From: Pleurocapsa sp. MO_226.B13
Lineage (GTDB): Bacteria; Cyanobacteriota; Cyanobacteriia; Cyanobacteriales; Xenococcaceae
Reading direction: 5' to 3'
DNA: 32,749 nt
Assembly: GCA_030064795.1 (NCBI GenBank)
Contig: JASJEI010000360.1
Location: 1 to 32,749 of the forward strand
In this document: one piece after another, positions 24,113 to 32,749 of the stretch
Layout: each line of letters opens with the position of its first letter
Position numbering within the stretch: the first letter of the stretch is position 1
Translations under genes and position numbers: made by a program
The notes under the pieces: model-generated
What the model was told of the DNA's origin: nothing
Seen by the model: only the letters and a program-made list of their open reading frames with translations
The model's database searches: none

Positions 24113-25738
24113 ATGATTGATATAGAAAATATCCAATATTCAATTGGAAAACTCAAACAGACACGGTTAATCAAACTATCTAATAAACTTCAGCTTAAAG
24201 GTCAGCTAAGTTTTACCTTAGCAATAGTTCTATCTCTCGCCCTACCGAAGATTGTCCTAGCTGCGGAATCAGAAACATCGGGAGGATTTATTGGCGCGCT
24301 TGACAGCATTTTTTCAAGGCTAGTCGATATTTTAGATAAAATTCTCTTCTTTGAAATTGCTGGTTTTCCTTTGATTGTACTGTGGCTGATCTGTGGCTCA
24401 ATTTTCTTCACGCTGCGGATGGGATTTATCAACGTTCGCGGTTTGAAGCACGCTATCGATGTTGTGCGGGGTAAATATGACGATCCTGACGATGATGGAG
24501 ATGTGTCTCACTTTCAGGCATTGGCTACCGCATTATCGGGTACAGTTGGATTGGGTAACATTGCCGGAGTGGCGATCGCCGTACAGACTGGAGGGCCTGG
24601 TGCGGTACTGTGGATGACTCTAGGAGGTTTTTTTGGTATGTCCAGTAAGTTTACTGAATGTACCCTAGCTCAGAAATATCGACGAGTTAAAGCAGATGGC
24701 ACGGTAGCTGGTGGCCCGATGTATTATATTGCCCGTCCTCTAGCAGATAAGGGTTTGCGTCCTGTGGGTAAAGGATTAGCGGGATTATTTGCCATCCTCT
24801 GTATTGGTGCTTCTTTTGGAGGCGGTAATATGTTTCAAGCCAATCAATCTTATGCAGCCGTATCTAATGTTATTCCTGGTATACCCAATTGGCTTTTCGG
24901 TATACTTGTCGCTGCTCTGGTGGGAATCGTAATTATTGGCGGTATCGGTCGAATTGCTTCGATAACGGGTAAGTTAGTTCCTCTGATGGCAGTAGTTTAT
25001 ATTCTTGCCTGTTTATGGATTATTTTAACTAACTTTGGCGAACTTCCCAACGCGATCGCCACTATATTTAGTCAAGCTTTTTCACCCCAAGCTGTCGGCG
25101 GTGGTTTTCTGGGAGTGTTGATTCAGGGAATCAGACGTAGTGCTTTTTCTAATGAAGCAGGGGTAGGCTCGGCTGCGATCGCTCATTCAGCAGCCCGTAC
25201 TGACGAACCCCTCAGAGAAGGCTTAGTAGCTTTATTAGAGCCTCTAATCGATACAATTGTCATCTGTAATATGACCGCTTTAGTAATTGTGATTACTGGA
25301 ACTTATCGAGATAGTTCAGTAGGAGATGGGGTACTGTTGACCAGTAATGCTTTTGATACCGTAGTTGATTGGTTTCCCTCGGTTTTAGCGATCGCTGTAG
25401 CCTTATTTGCTTTCTCGACTATGATTTCCTGGAGTTATTACGGAGAAAGAGCCTGGGAATATCTATTTGGTGGTAGAACCATTATGGTTTATAAAGCTTT
25501 GTTTGTCTTTTGTGTTTTTGTTGGCTCTGTGGTCAACTTAGGTGCAGTACTTGATTTTAGTGACATGATGCTTTTGGCGATGTCAATTCCCAACTTGATT
25601 GGTTGTTATTTACTCTCAGGAATGATCGCTTCAGAACTAAATGAATATATGGAGCGTCTTAGTTCTGGACAAATGCCTACCTATGCAGACGAAGTTGCCA
25701 GTCGCAATCTAGCGAGGGAAGAAATAAGTTCTCGCTAA
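24113..25738 (+). CDS. Sodium:alanine symporter (AGCS family)
   Basis: 541-residue secondary transporter that couples inward Na+ to uptake of alanine or glycine. At least nine strongly hydrophobic helices are visible between residues ~85 and 515. The AGCS signature region is ALSGTVGLGNIAGVAIAVQT, followed by GGPGAVLWMTLGGFFGMSSK; other family blocks are TVAGGPMYYI, IRRSAFSNEAGVGSAAIAHS and the FAFSTMISWSYYGERAWEYL segment. The N-terminus is longer than usual: a ~30-residue polar stretch and then a signal-like segment (LSFTLAIVLSLALPKIVLAA) before the transporter core, common in cyanobacterial members. A hairpin that may terminate the transcript lies at 25849-25868. Substrate within the family is not certain. 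Confidence 0.93.
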   Translation: MIDIENIQYSIGKLKQTRLIKLSNKLQLKGQLSFTLAIVLSLALPKIVLAAESETSGGFIGALDSIFSRLVDILDKILFFEIAGFPLIVLWLICGSIFFTLRMGFINVRGLKHAIDVVRGKYDDPDDDGDVSHFQALATALSGTVGLGNIAGVAIAVQTGGPGAVLWMTLGGFFGMSSKFTECTLAQKYRRVKADGTVAGGPMYYIARPLADKGLRPVGKGLAGLFAILCIGASFGGGNMFQANQSYAAVSNVIPGIPNWLFGILVAALVGIVIIGGIGRIASITGKLVPLMAVVYILACLWIILTNFGELPNAIATIFSQAFSPQAVGGGFLGVLIQGIRRSAFSNEAGVGSAAIAHSAARTDEPLREGLVALLEPLIDTIVICNMTALVIVITGTYRDSSVGDGVLLTSNAFDTVVDWFPSVLAIAVALFAFSTMISWSYYGERAWEYLFGGRTIMVYKALFVFCVFVGSVVNLGAVLDFSDMMLLAMSIPNLIGCYLLSGMIASELNEYMERLSSGQMPTYADEVASRNLAREEISSR

Positions 25739-25848
25739 AAAATTAGACAATGCATTCTTCTCAGTTTTAACTTTTTTTGCCCAGAGCTAAACTTATCTGT
25801 TTATAGATAATAATCAAATATATTCGCTCGCTCCTTGAATAACTTGGT

Positions 25849-25878
25849 AGCAGAACATTTGTTCTGCTCAGACTTTTT
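25849..25878 (+). terminator. Possible terminator of the symporter gene
   Basis: AGCAGAA-CATTTG-TTCTGCT forms a perfect 7-bp stem (25849-25868) and is followed by CAGACTTTTT. It lies 110 bases after the symporter stop. The T-run starts 5 bases after the stem, so the terminator is plausible but not ideal. Confidence 0.45.
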
Positions 25879-25892
25879 CAGCAAACCCTAAT

Positions 25893-25948
25893 ATAGGGGC
25901 GGGATCTCCTTCGGAGACGCTACTAGGATCGCGAATCGCCCCTACCAA
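25893..25948. repeat. GC-rich palindromic repeat overlapping the lpxB end
   Basis: TATAGGGGCGGGATCTCC ... GGATCGCGAATCGCCCCTACC is an imperfect palindrome that also contains the inner pair CTCCTTCGGAG. TAGGGGCGA/TCGCCCCTA pairs are common dispersed repeats in cyanobacteria. The right arm encodes the last ~9 residues of LpxB (VGRGDSRS), so the repeat forms part of that gene's 3' end. Confidence 0.55.
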
Positions 25949-27095
25949 CTAAATCAATAATTTCCTGAGCAGCCCGATCGCAAACTCCTACTGTGCCTAA
26001 AAGAGATCGCATTTGTTGATAGCCTTCGGTTATTTGTTGTCTAGCTTCAGAATCGGATAAAAGTTTAATTGCTTCTATAGCAATATTATCGGCAGTTACT
26101 CGTTGCTGTTGTAATTCTGGAACTATTTCTCGCTGGAGAATTAAGTTGGGTGGAGACATCAAAGGAATTTTAAGACGTAAAATCTGTCTGGCGATCCAGG
26201 CGGTAAGGGGATGGACTCGATAAACAACTACCTGGGGAATATTTAATAAAGCAATCTCTAGATTAACAGTACCCGATTTGGTAATAGCTAGATCTGCCGA
26301 GGCGATCGCATCTAAAGTATTACCTTCGATAATTGTTGCTGGTAAGTTATACTTCTCTACTGCTGCGCTAATTGCCGAACGATAATTAGCTAAAGAGATC
26401 GCAATTAAAAATTTTACTTCTGGTAGCTGTTGCCAAATTTGGTTGGCAGCCTGACAGATGACGGGTAGCAGATATTTAATTTCTTGTTGGCGAGAAGCAG
26501 GCAAAAGGGTGACTATTTTCGCTTTTGGATCTAGATCTAAATTTAATCTGGCTTGATTTTTGTCTGGTGCTTGTTGCATCCGATCTAGTAAGGGATGACC
26601 AACCCAAGTCACATTAATATTTTTACTCGCAAAATATTTTGCTTCTTCGGGAAAAATTGCCAGTAATTTATCCACCACCCGAGCAATTTTGGGGACATTG
26701 TTTAACATTGGTACCGCCCAATCTTGGGGGGCAATGTAATAAACAACTGGTACTAAGGGAAAGTTTTTTTTAACGTAGCTGGCAAGAGCTAAATTGGCAG
26801 CAGGATAATCAATAATAACTAAAAGATCGGGAGGATTTTCGTTCAGATATTTTTTAGCTAAATTTTGAATTCTAATCGTCGGCAAAACAAAGGGAATTGC
26901 CTCGACAAATCCCATCGAACCTATAGTAGCAGTATTGGCAATAATCTTTGCCCCCGTTGCCTCCATAAGCTCGCCACCCAAACCACTAACCTCTAGATCG
27001 AGATTGCGATCGGCAGCAAGTTTATACAGAGATTGAATCAACATCGCTCCCTGTAAATCCCCAGAAACCTCTCCCGTACTAACAAATATTTTCAT
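25923..27095 (-). CDS. lpxB: Lipid-A-disaccharide synthase
   Basis: 390-residue GT-B-fold glycosyltransferase. LpxB joins UDP-2,3-diacylglucosamine to lipid X to form the disaccharide of lipid A at the inner face of the cytoplasmic membrane. Family marks: N-terminal VSTGEVSGDLQGAMLI, SGLGGELMEATGAK, GSMGFVEAIPFV, the PDLLVIIDYPAANLALA block, the YYIAPQDWAV strand (usual 'YYISPQVWAW'), LAIFPEEAKYF, TWVGHPLLD, LPASRQQEIKYLLP, and the donor-site KSGTVNLEIALLNIPQVVVY. The last nine residues lie in a dispersed repeat and are probably not conserved. No other lipid A gene is adjacent. The start ATG at 27095 gives the standard N-terminus. Confidence 0.96.
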   Translation of the reverse strand: MKIFVSTGEVSGDLQGAMLIQSLYKLAADRNLDLEVSGLGGELMEATGAKIIANTATIGSMGFVEAIPFVLPTIRIQNLAKKYLNENPPDLLVIIDYPAANLALASYVKKNFPLVPVVYYIAPQDWAVPMLNNVPKIARVVDKLLAIFPEEAKYFASKNINVTWVGHPLLDRMQQAPDKNQARLNLDLDPKAKIVTLLPASRQQEIKYLLPVICQAANQIWQQLPEVKFLIAISLANYRSAISAAVEKYNLPATIIEGNTLDAIASADLAITKSGTVNLEIALLNIPQVVVYRVHPLTAWIARQILRLKIPLMSPPNLILQREIVPELQQQRVTADNIAIEAIKLLSDSEARQQITEGYQQMRSLLGTVGVCDRAAQEIIDLVGRGDSRS

Positions 27096-27165
27096 AATTA
27101 TCTCTAGTTTTTCTGCCTACACTAATTTAAAAAATATAGATGTGGGGCTTCTCTCGCGTTAAGCT

Positions 27166-27206
27166 AAAAAATGAGGCAGTCCAAACAAAGACTTGCCTCA
27201 AAAAAT
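27166..27206 (-). terminator. Terminator of groEL
   Basis: On the minus strand TGAGGCAAGTC ... GACTGCCTCA forms a strong 10-bp stem with one bulge and an 8-base loop, followed by TTTTTT. On the plus strand it is also followed by an A-run, so it could act in both directions. It lies about 110 bases after the groEL stop and ahead of lpxB, so the two are separate transcripts. Confidence 0.75.
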
Positions 27207-27314
27207 GAATTACATTTAGGTATTCGGTATCTTTGCCAATCTACATTACTAATCAAAAGCATTTTGAAGCTTAGACCATTACACTAGCTTCTGTACTTTC
27301 AACCAACAGTGAGA

Positions 27315-29000
<1,686 letters not shown>

Positions 29001-29040
29001 TTATTCTTTATTGGTTTCGCTAGAGATTCCATTTGCAAAT

Positions 29041-29067
29041 TTAGCACTCTTCGGTTGCGAGTGCTAA
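29041..29067 (-). promoter_or_regulatory. CIRCE operator (HrcA site) of groEL
   Basis: A perfect CIRCE: TTAGCACTC, nine bases, GAGTGCTAA. It lies 46 bases upstream of the groEL ATG. On the minus strand a -10-like GATAAT (29073-29078) lies 5 bases upstream of it, so CIRCE probably overlaps the transcription start and HrcA would block initiation. No consensus -35 was seen. Confidence 0.95.
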
Positions 29068-29189
29068 GGTCTATTATCTAAATTTTTGAATTATTTAGTC
29101 TTGTAGTGATTACCGAAACCCTACTGAACAGAGATTGAGGTCAGCGGTCACTAGCAAAATTTGGTATTTTATCTTTTTTTGTCTGCGCC

Positions 29190-30044
29190 TTAATACAGGA
29201 GCAGTATAATCACAGCTACCAGAACAATGACTGAAATAGCGACAAAATAGCGCATATGATTGATCTGATTTTCGAGCTTTTGAATTGCTTGCTTGCTACC
29301 AGCAAAAAGAGTGTTAATGTATCTTCGCTGTTCGAGATTGCGGTTATCAATCTGCATCTCTATTTCTTGAGCATTAAGAATTGACTTATTAAACTTCGTA
29401 TTTGCTGCTTTAATTCCGCTTTGTAATTGATTGCTGACCTGATCTTGAAAATTTTCTAGTCCGCTACGAAAATCTTGTTTGAGACTGTCTATTTGCAGTT
29501 CAATTTCTTGATAAAGCTCTTTTCGTTGGGCTTCATTTTTGGCGAGGATTTTTTCCTCTAGCTTCAACATCGATTGAGTATACTTGGTTTCCAGCTGAGA
29601 TAAATTATCGGCTGCCTGTTCTTTTTCCTGAATTAGATGAGAAAGCAGTTTCTCAAATAACCCCGGCCCCAGTTGAAAATAACCTCTTTGAACGGCACGA
29701 ATAGTATCGGCAATTTCTTGAGTCGAAGTACTTTTGAGTAAATAACCCCTAGCACCTGCTTCTACCGCTTTATTGATATTATCCTCATCATCATGACTAC
29801 TTAAAATAATTACTTTAGTACTGGGAAAACGTTGACTAATTATTTGAGTGACTGTCAAACCATTCATTTCGGGCATTTCGAGATCGACAACGATCACGTC
29901 GGTTTCTTTTTGCTCCATTTGTTCGAGAGCTTCTAAACCACTGGTAGCTTTACCTACTACTTCAAAATCTGCTTCAGCTTCTAAAATTGCTTTTAGTGCC
30001 TGCCTAGTGAAATTTTGGTCGTCTACGATAAGTATTTTAATCAT
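29190..30044 (-). CDS. Response-regulator receiver with coiled coil and C-terminal membrane anchor
   Basis: 284-residue protein in three parts. Residues 1-~125 are a CheY-like receiver of the NarL type: acidic pair DD at 8-9, phospho-acceptor Asp54 in VIVVDLEMPEMNG, the conserved Ser in VIILSSHDD and Lys in GYLLKSTST. Residues ~138-262 are a long heptad-rich helix (SQLETKYTQSMLKLEEKILA, QRKELYQEIELQIDSL, NRNLEQRRYI). Residues 266-284 are a single hydrophobic helix (YFVAISVIVLVAVIILLLY) that ends the protein. The NarL-type HTH output domain is absent. It is thus a tail-anchored receiver with its sensor-responsive part in the cytoplasm. It probably signals by dimerisation or by docking a partner at the membrane. 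No kinase is adjacent. Confidence 0.85.
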   Translation of the reverse strand: MIKILIVDDQNFTRQALKAILEAEADFEVVGKATSGLEALEQMEQKETDVIVVDLEMPEMNGLTVTQIISQRFPSTKVIILSSHDDEDNINKAVEAGARGYLLKSTSTQEIADTIRAVQRGYFQLGPGLFEKLLSHLIQEKEQAADNLSQLETKYTQSMLKLEEKILAKNEAQRKELYQEIELQIDSLKQDFRSGLENFQDQVSNQLQSGIKAANTKFNKSILNAQEIEMQIDNRNLEQRRYINTLFAGSKQAIQKLENQINHMRYFVAISVIVLVAVIILLLY

Positions 30045-30741
30045 TTAAATTTCTTTGAATAAAAGGAAAATATATTATTGCTAGTCATAGAACTTCAGTA
30101 TTGTCGCTCTAATTTGATTGGTGTTTGCATAACTTGGTTTTTACTTTCAGCCAGTTACTACTTTACATTTCGCTCTTGCCAACAGTTATAAATTACTCCA
30201 CTGTAAAAGCGAAGAACAGATCTGGGTAAAACCCTTTGTGCTGCCTATATTGGACAATTTTTTACTACTATTTGATGTTCTTAGAGGTTCGGACAATAAG
30301 TTCTTTCGTATATTATTGAAAGTTAGGCAAATAATGTTAAGTATAAGATTAAAAATAAATTATTAAGGTAGTTGACAATGCAAATTGAATTTACTTTTTA
30401 TGGCGAGGGATTGGCACAAACTCTGATTAGAACCGATCTTAGTTAAACTACTAAATGGCTCAATTTGTTTGATAAATTATAATCTCGACAATACTCGCTA
30501 GACCGTTATACATAAACAAATATCTTACAGGAATTCATGAAATTTGACCTCAGTACTCAACTCTTACAGTTAAACTCGTCTGATTTAAAAACATGAGTAT
30601 TAATGATTCCGAACCAAAGTCAAATAATACAGTTCTGTGCTGGAAACCAATTCACTAATATATTGGCGATCGAAAGAAAAAATTTATGCCAATTAAATAG
30701 ATTTGGTATTGTATGATGTAATCGCGTTTTGAGAAAATAGT
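30045..30741. other. Intergenic, no gene recognised
   Basis: Almost 700 bases between the receiver gene (its 5' side) and the 3' end of the GGDEF gene. A 22-codon frame (MQIEFTFYGEGLAQTLIRTD then LS) at 30378-30446, preceded by TTGACA, is the only short frame that caught my eye, and I do not trust it. The region upstream of 30044 should contain the promoter of the receiver gene. No repeat family member was seen. Confidence 0.5.
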
Positions 30742-32139
30742 TTATTGTGATTCTACAGATTTATAGATTACGCGGTTACGTCCTTTTAGTTTGGCATCGT
30801 ATAAGGCAGCATCAGCAGCAGCAATCAAGGTGTGGGGAGAAGAACGAGTATCGGGAATAATGCTAGAAACGCCCAAACTAAGAGTTACCATTCGTTCGAT
30901 TTCGGATGAGTTATGAGGTATTTTTAGCTTTTTGATTTGCTCGTGAATCTCTTCTGCTACCCTAATCGCTCCTTGTCCTTCTGTATAGGGCAAAATAACG
31001 GCAAATTCTTCTCCACCATAACGAAATGCTACATCGGCAGGACGCTTGACAGCACGCTCAATTCCTTGAGCAACTTCATAGAGACAGGTGTCGCCAGCCT
31101 GATGTCCGTAGGTGTCATTGTAGGCTTTGAAGTAGTCTACATCACATAAAACCAAAGATAAATATTCTCTTTCTCTAGCACACCGCGACCATTCTTGAGT
31201 AATGTATTCATCAAAACGACGACGATTAGCTATTTGAGTCAGGCTATCGATATTAGCCTGATAAGTCAAGCGCAAATTGGCTTTTTTGAGCGTGATTTCG
31301 ATTTGTTTGCGATCGCTAATATCGCGAAAGGTCATCGCAAAACCGTCTCCTAGCTTTACCGCTACGATGTGTAACCACATTTTGAGCGAAGCAGAATTGT
31401 AGTAGTACTCTTTTTCTAAGACAGTACAGGTTTCTACTACCTGAACAAATAGCTCGAATAAGCCATCAAAGAGATTACTAGAAGAAGCTTCGATAAAAAG
31501 TCTTTTGCCTTTGAGGGTTTGAGTCGTTTCTCCGACAGTCATTGCTGCCACGGGATTGGCAATCAGCCAACGAAAATCGACAATTTGATTGGTGCGATCG
31601 CGAATCGCTTCAAAGGCAGCTACACCATCTAAAGAACTGTTTAAAACTCCTGTGAGTAATGCGCGAGATTTATTTAATTCTCTTTCTGCAATCTTTCTTT
31701 CCGCAATTTCTTGACTCAAAACTTGTCTAAATTTCTGCTGTTGATTTAACACCTTTAATTGCGCTTTGACTCGAAAAACTACTTCTTCGACAAAAAAAGG
31801 TTTGGTGATAAAGTCAGCCCCCCCAACTTTGAAGGCTTCTACTTTATCAAGTTCTGAATCTAAGCCACTCAAAAAAATAATTGGGATATGTCGAGTTTCT
31901 TCTTGAGATTTTAAAACACGACATACCTGATAGCCATCCATAATGGGCAACATGATATCAAGCAAAATCAAGTCAGGATGCTCGGTCTTAATTATAGACA
32001 AAGCCATTTTTCCATCTGTAGCAGAATTTACTCTATAGCCTCGATCTTTGAGCAATGCTGATAATAGCCTCACGTTTTCTGGCAAATCATCGACTATTAA
32101 TATGTTTTCTGGTGACTTTCTTTGATACTTTATGTTCAT
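30742..32139 (-). CDS. Receiver-PAS-GGDEF diguanylate cyclase
   Basis: 465-residue response regulator that makes cyclic di-GMP. An N-terminal receiver covers residues ~10-130 (NILIVDDLPENVRLLSALL, phospho-acceptor Asp in DLILLDIMLPIMDGYQVC, Lys in DFITKPF). A short coiled coil (QQQKFRQVLSQEIAERK) links to a PAS-like sensor (~155-280; ALLTGVLNSSLDGVAAFEAI, ending AMTFRDISDRKQIE). The C-terminal GGDEF domain (~295-460) has the active-site GGEEF in FRYGGEEFAVILP and an intact inhibitory I-site RPAD five residues before it, so product inhibition is expected. The DxLTxIANRRxFDE entry motif is also present. No EAL domain follows. Start ATG 32139 fits. A twin-hairpin structure lies 150-220 bases upstream. 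Confidence 0.93.
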   Translation of the reverse strand: MNIKYQRKSPENILIVDDLPENVRLLSALLKDRGYRVNSATDGKMALSIIKTEHPDLILLDIMLPIMDGYQVCRVLKSQEETRHIPIIFLSGLDSELDKVEAFKVGGADFITKPFFVEEVVFRVKAQLKVLNQQQKFRQVLSQEIAERKIAERELNKSRALLTGVLNSSLDGVAAFEAIRDRTNQIVDFRWLIANPVAAMTVGETTQTLKGKRLFIEASSSNLFDGLFELFVQVVETCTVLEKEYYYNSASLKMWLHIVAVKLGDGFAMTFRDISDRKQIEITLKKANLRLTYQANIDSLTQIANRRRFDEYITQEWSRCAREREYLSLVLCDVDYFKAYNDTYGHQAGDTCLYEVAQGIERAVKRPADVAFRYGGEEFAVILPYTEGQGAIRVAEEIHEQIKKLKIPHNSSEIERMVTLSLGVSSIIPDTRSSPHTLIAAADAALYDAKLKGRNRVIYKSVESQ

Positions 32140-32670
32140 TTACCACTATTGGGTAATGTCTATCGCCTGAATTTTAATCAGTAGCTATAGTCAATAAACT
32201 TTTGTTTGGTCTACAAAGATAATTTAGACATTAATCTAATTTGATGTTTGACAGATGAAAAGAGTTTTAAATTGACTAAGTGAACGCCAGCCCTACTGTA
32301 AAACGGCAGGGTACTGTTCATCAATGGTCACGTGCTATCTCCGTCGTAAAACGACGAAGTAATCTATGACTGCGATAAGTTTAGAGGCAAAAATTGGACT
32401 AGAGTTAAATAAATTACATAGTACTCTAACCTGATAATTTAAAGTTATAAATCATAACCAATTTATTTGCATTTTCGACCGTATCGGTCATTGTATGTCA
32501 ATATTTATAATCATGATTTAGCTATGTATCAGTTATATCATCTATTTTTCTAGGCGCAAATGGATGGTATTAGATCGTGTCTAGCTGACTGTGACTGGAG
32601 CAGTTTTGAGTATCAATTGTTACTAACATTTCGAGAGCGAACTGGTTTTTGTCAGCAGTACAATCTCACC
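32140..32670. other. Intergenic upstream of the GGDEF gene
   Basis: About 530 bases without a gene. It contains the twin hairpins at 32291-32359 (listed separately). The rest is AT-rich with no recognised repeat or RNA gene. It should hold the promoter of the GGDEF gene on the minus strand. Confidence 0.5.
32291..32359 (-). promoter_or_regulatory. Twin hairpins with identical UUUUA loops
   Basis: Read on the minus strand, CTTCGTCG-TTTTA-CGACGGAG (32359-32339) forms an 8-bp stem with one G-U pair. CCCTGCCG-TTTTA-CAGTAGGG (32311-32291) forms a second stem with one G-U pair and one C-A mismatch. Both have the same TTTTA loop and are 27 bases apart. On the plus strand the first stem would hold a C-A mismatch instead of the G-U pair, so the minus strand, that of the GGDEF gene, is the better RNA. 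The element does not match any riboswitch I know. Confidence 0.45.
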
Positions 32671-32749
32671 TAGTACTCTGTCAACAATTAATTGATGGGT
32701 TAGGGCAGGCAGGGGAAGCAGGGGAAGCAGGGGAAGCAGGGGAAGCAGG
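32671..32749. repeat. MITE-like repeat family A, copy 3 (cut by the window end)
   Basis: Left end TAGTACTCTGTCAA, then CAATTAATTGATGGGTT as in copies 1 and 2, then the 9-bp minisatellite with at least four perfect GGGGAAGCA units running to the window edge. The right end lies beyond the window. Confidence 0.85.

Noticed and set aside
30378..30446. 22-codon frame after a TTGACA box
   Set aside because: It is too short, without a ribosome site or recognisable motif.
32300..32336. Tiny minus-strand frame VTIDEQYPAVLQ in the twin-hairpin region
   Set aside because: It has a GTG start and 12 codons, and its 3' half is part of a hairpin stem; the structural reading explains the sequence better.

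Overview
The window is chromosomal DNA of a cyanobacterium. HIP1-type octamers (GCGATCGC and near variants) are scattered throughout. Several genes are typical of the phylum: ndhL next to a DUF3007 gene and trpA, a DUF1816 protein, an AAA_35/CHASE2 protein, and a groEL without groES under a CIRCE element. Gene content and repeat load would suit a Pleurocapsa/Chroococcales-type genome, but that placement is an inference. No rRNA, tRNA or CRISPR array was recognised.

Layout. 1-360: transposase remnant. 360-860: DUF421 membrane protein. 1.2-4.0 kb: chaperone cluster of two tandem hsp20 genes, a dnaK lacking its middle ~1.45 kb, a CbpA-type dnaJ, and a short overlapping remnant of a CbpM-like gene. 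4.0-5.0 kb: decayed mobile-element DNA. 5.0-9.5 kb: DUF1816, PfkB kinase, hisH, a hypothetical gene, ndhL, DUF3007 and trpA. 9.5-11.3 kb: a small Xre regulator and a long AT-rich stretch with almost no coding signal. 11.3-14.6 kb: TIGR03032 protein, helix-hairpin-helix protein and an XPB-like helicase. 14.7-15.3 kb: a VapBC-like pair whose toxin is out of frame at its start. 15.5-15.7 kb: a palindromic MITE-like element. 16.0-17.0 kb: zinc alcohol dehydrogenase. 17.2-23.8 kb: an accessory region with an HTH-AAA_35 protein, an AAA_35-CHASE2 protein cut off in its membrane part, a TPR/CHAT-type gene truncated at both ends, and an inactivated IS5-family element. 24.1-29.1 kb: AGCS symporter, lpxB and groEL. 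29.2-32.1 kb: a receiver protein with coiled coil and C-terminal membrane anchor, and a receiver-PAS-GGDEF diguanylate cyclase.

Two themes stand out. Protein folding/heat shock is represented twice, once in the partly broken hsp20-dnaK-dnaJ cluster and once in the CIRCE-controlled groEL. Small mobile DNA is also prominent: three copies of a TIR-bounded repeat with a 9-bp minisatellite inside, one alternating palindromic element, one IS5-type IS and two transposase remnants. Broken genes (dnaK, the CbpM-like gene, vapC, CHASE2, CHAT/TPR, AAA remnant) cluster beside these elements, which points to recent repeat-driven rearrangement.

I found no complete system that I can call new. The best candidates for a second look are the tail-anchored receiver protein, the twin-hairpin leader upstream of the diguanylate cyclase gene, the chimeric CHASE2/CHAT junction, the vapC frameshift and the dnaK deletion.
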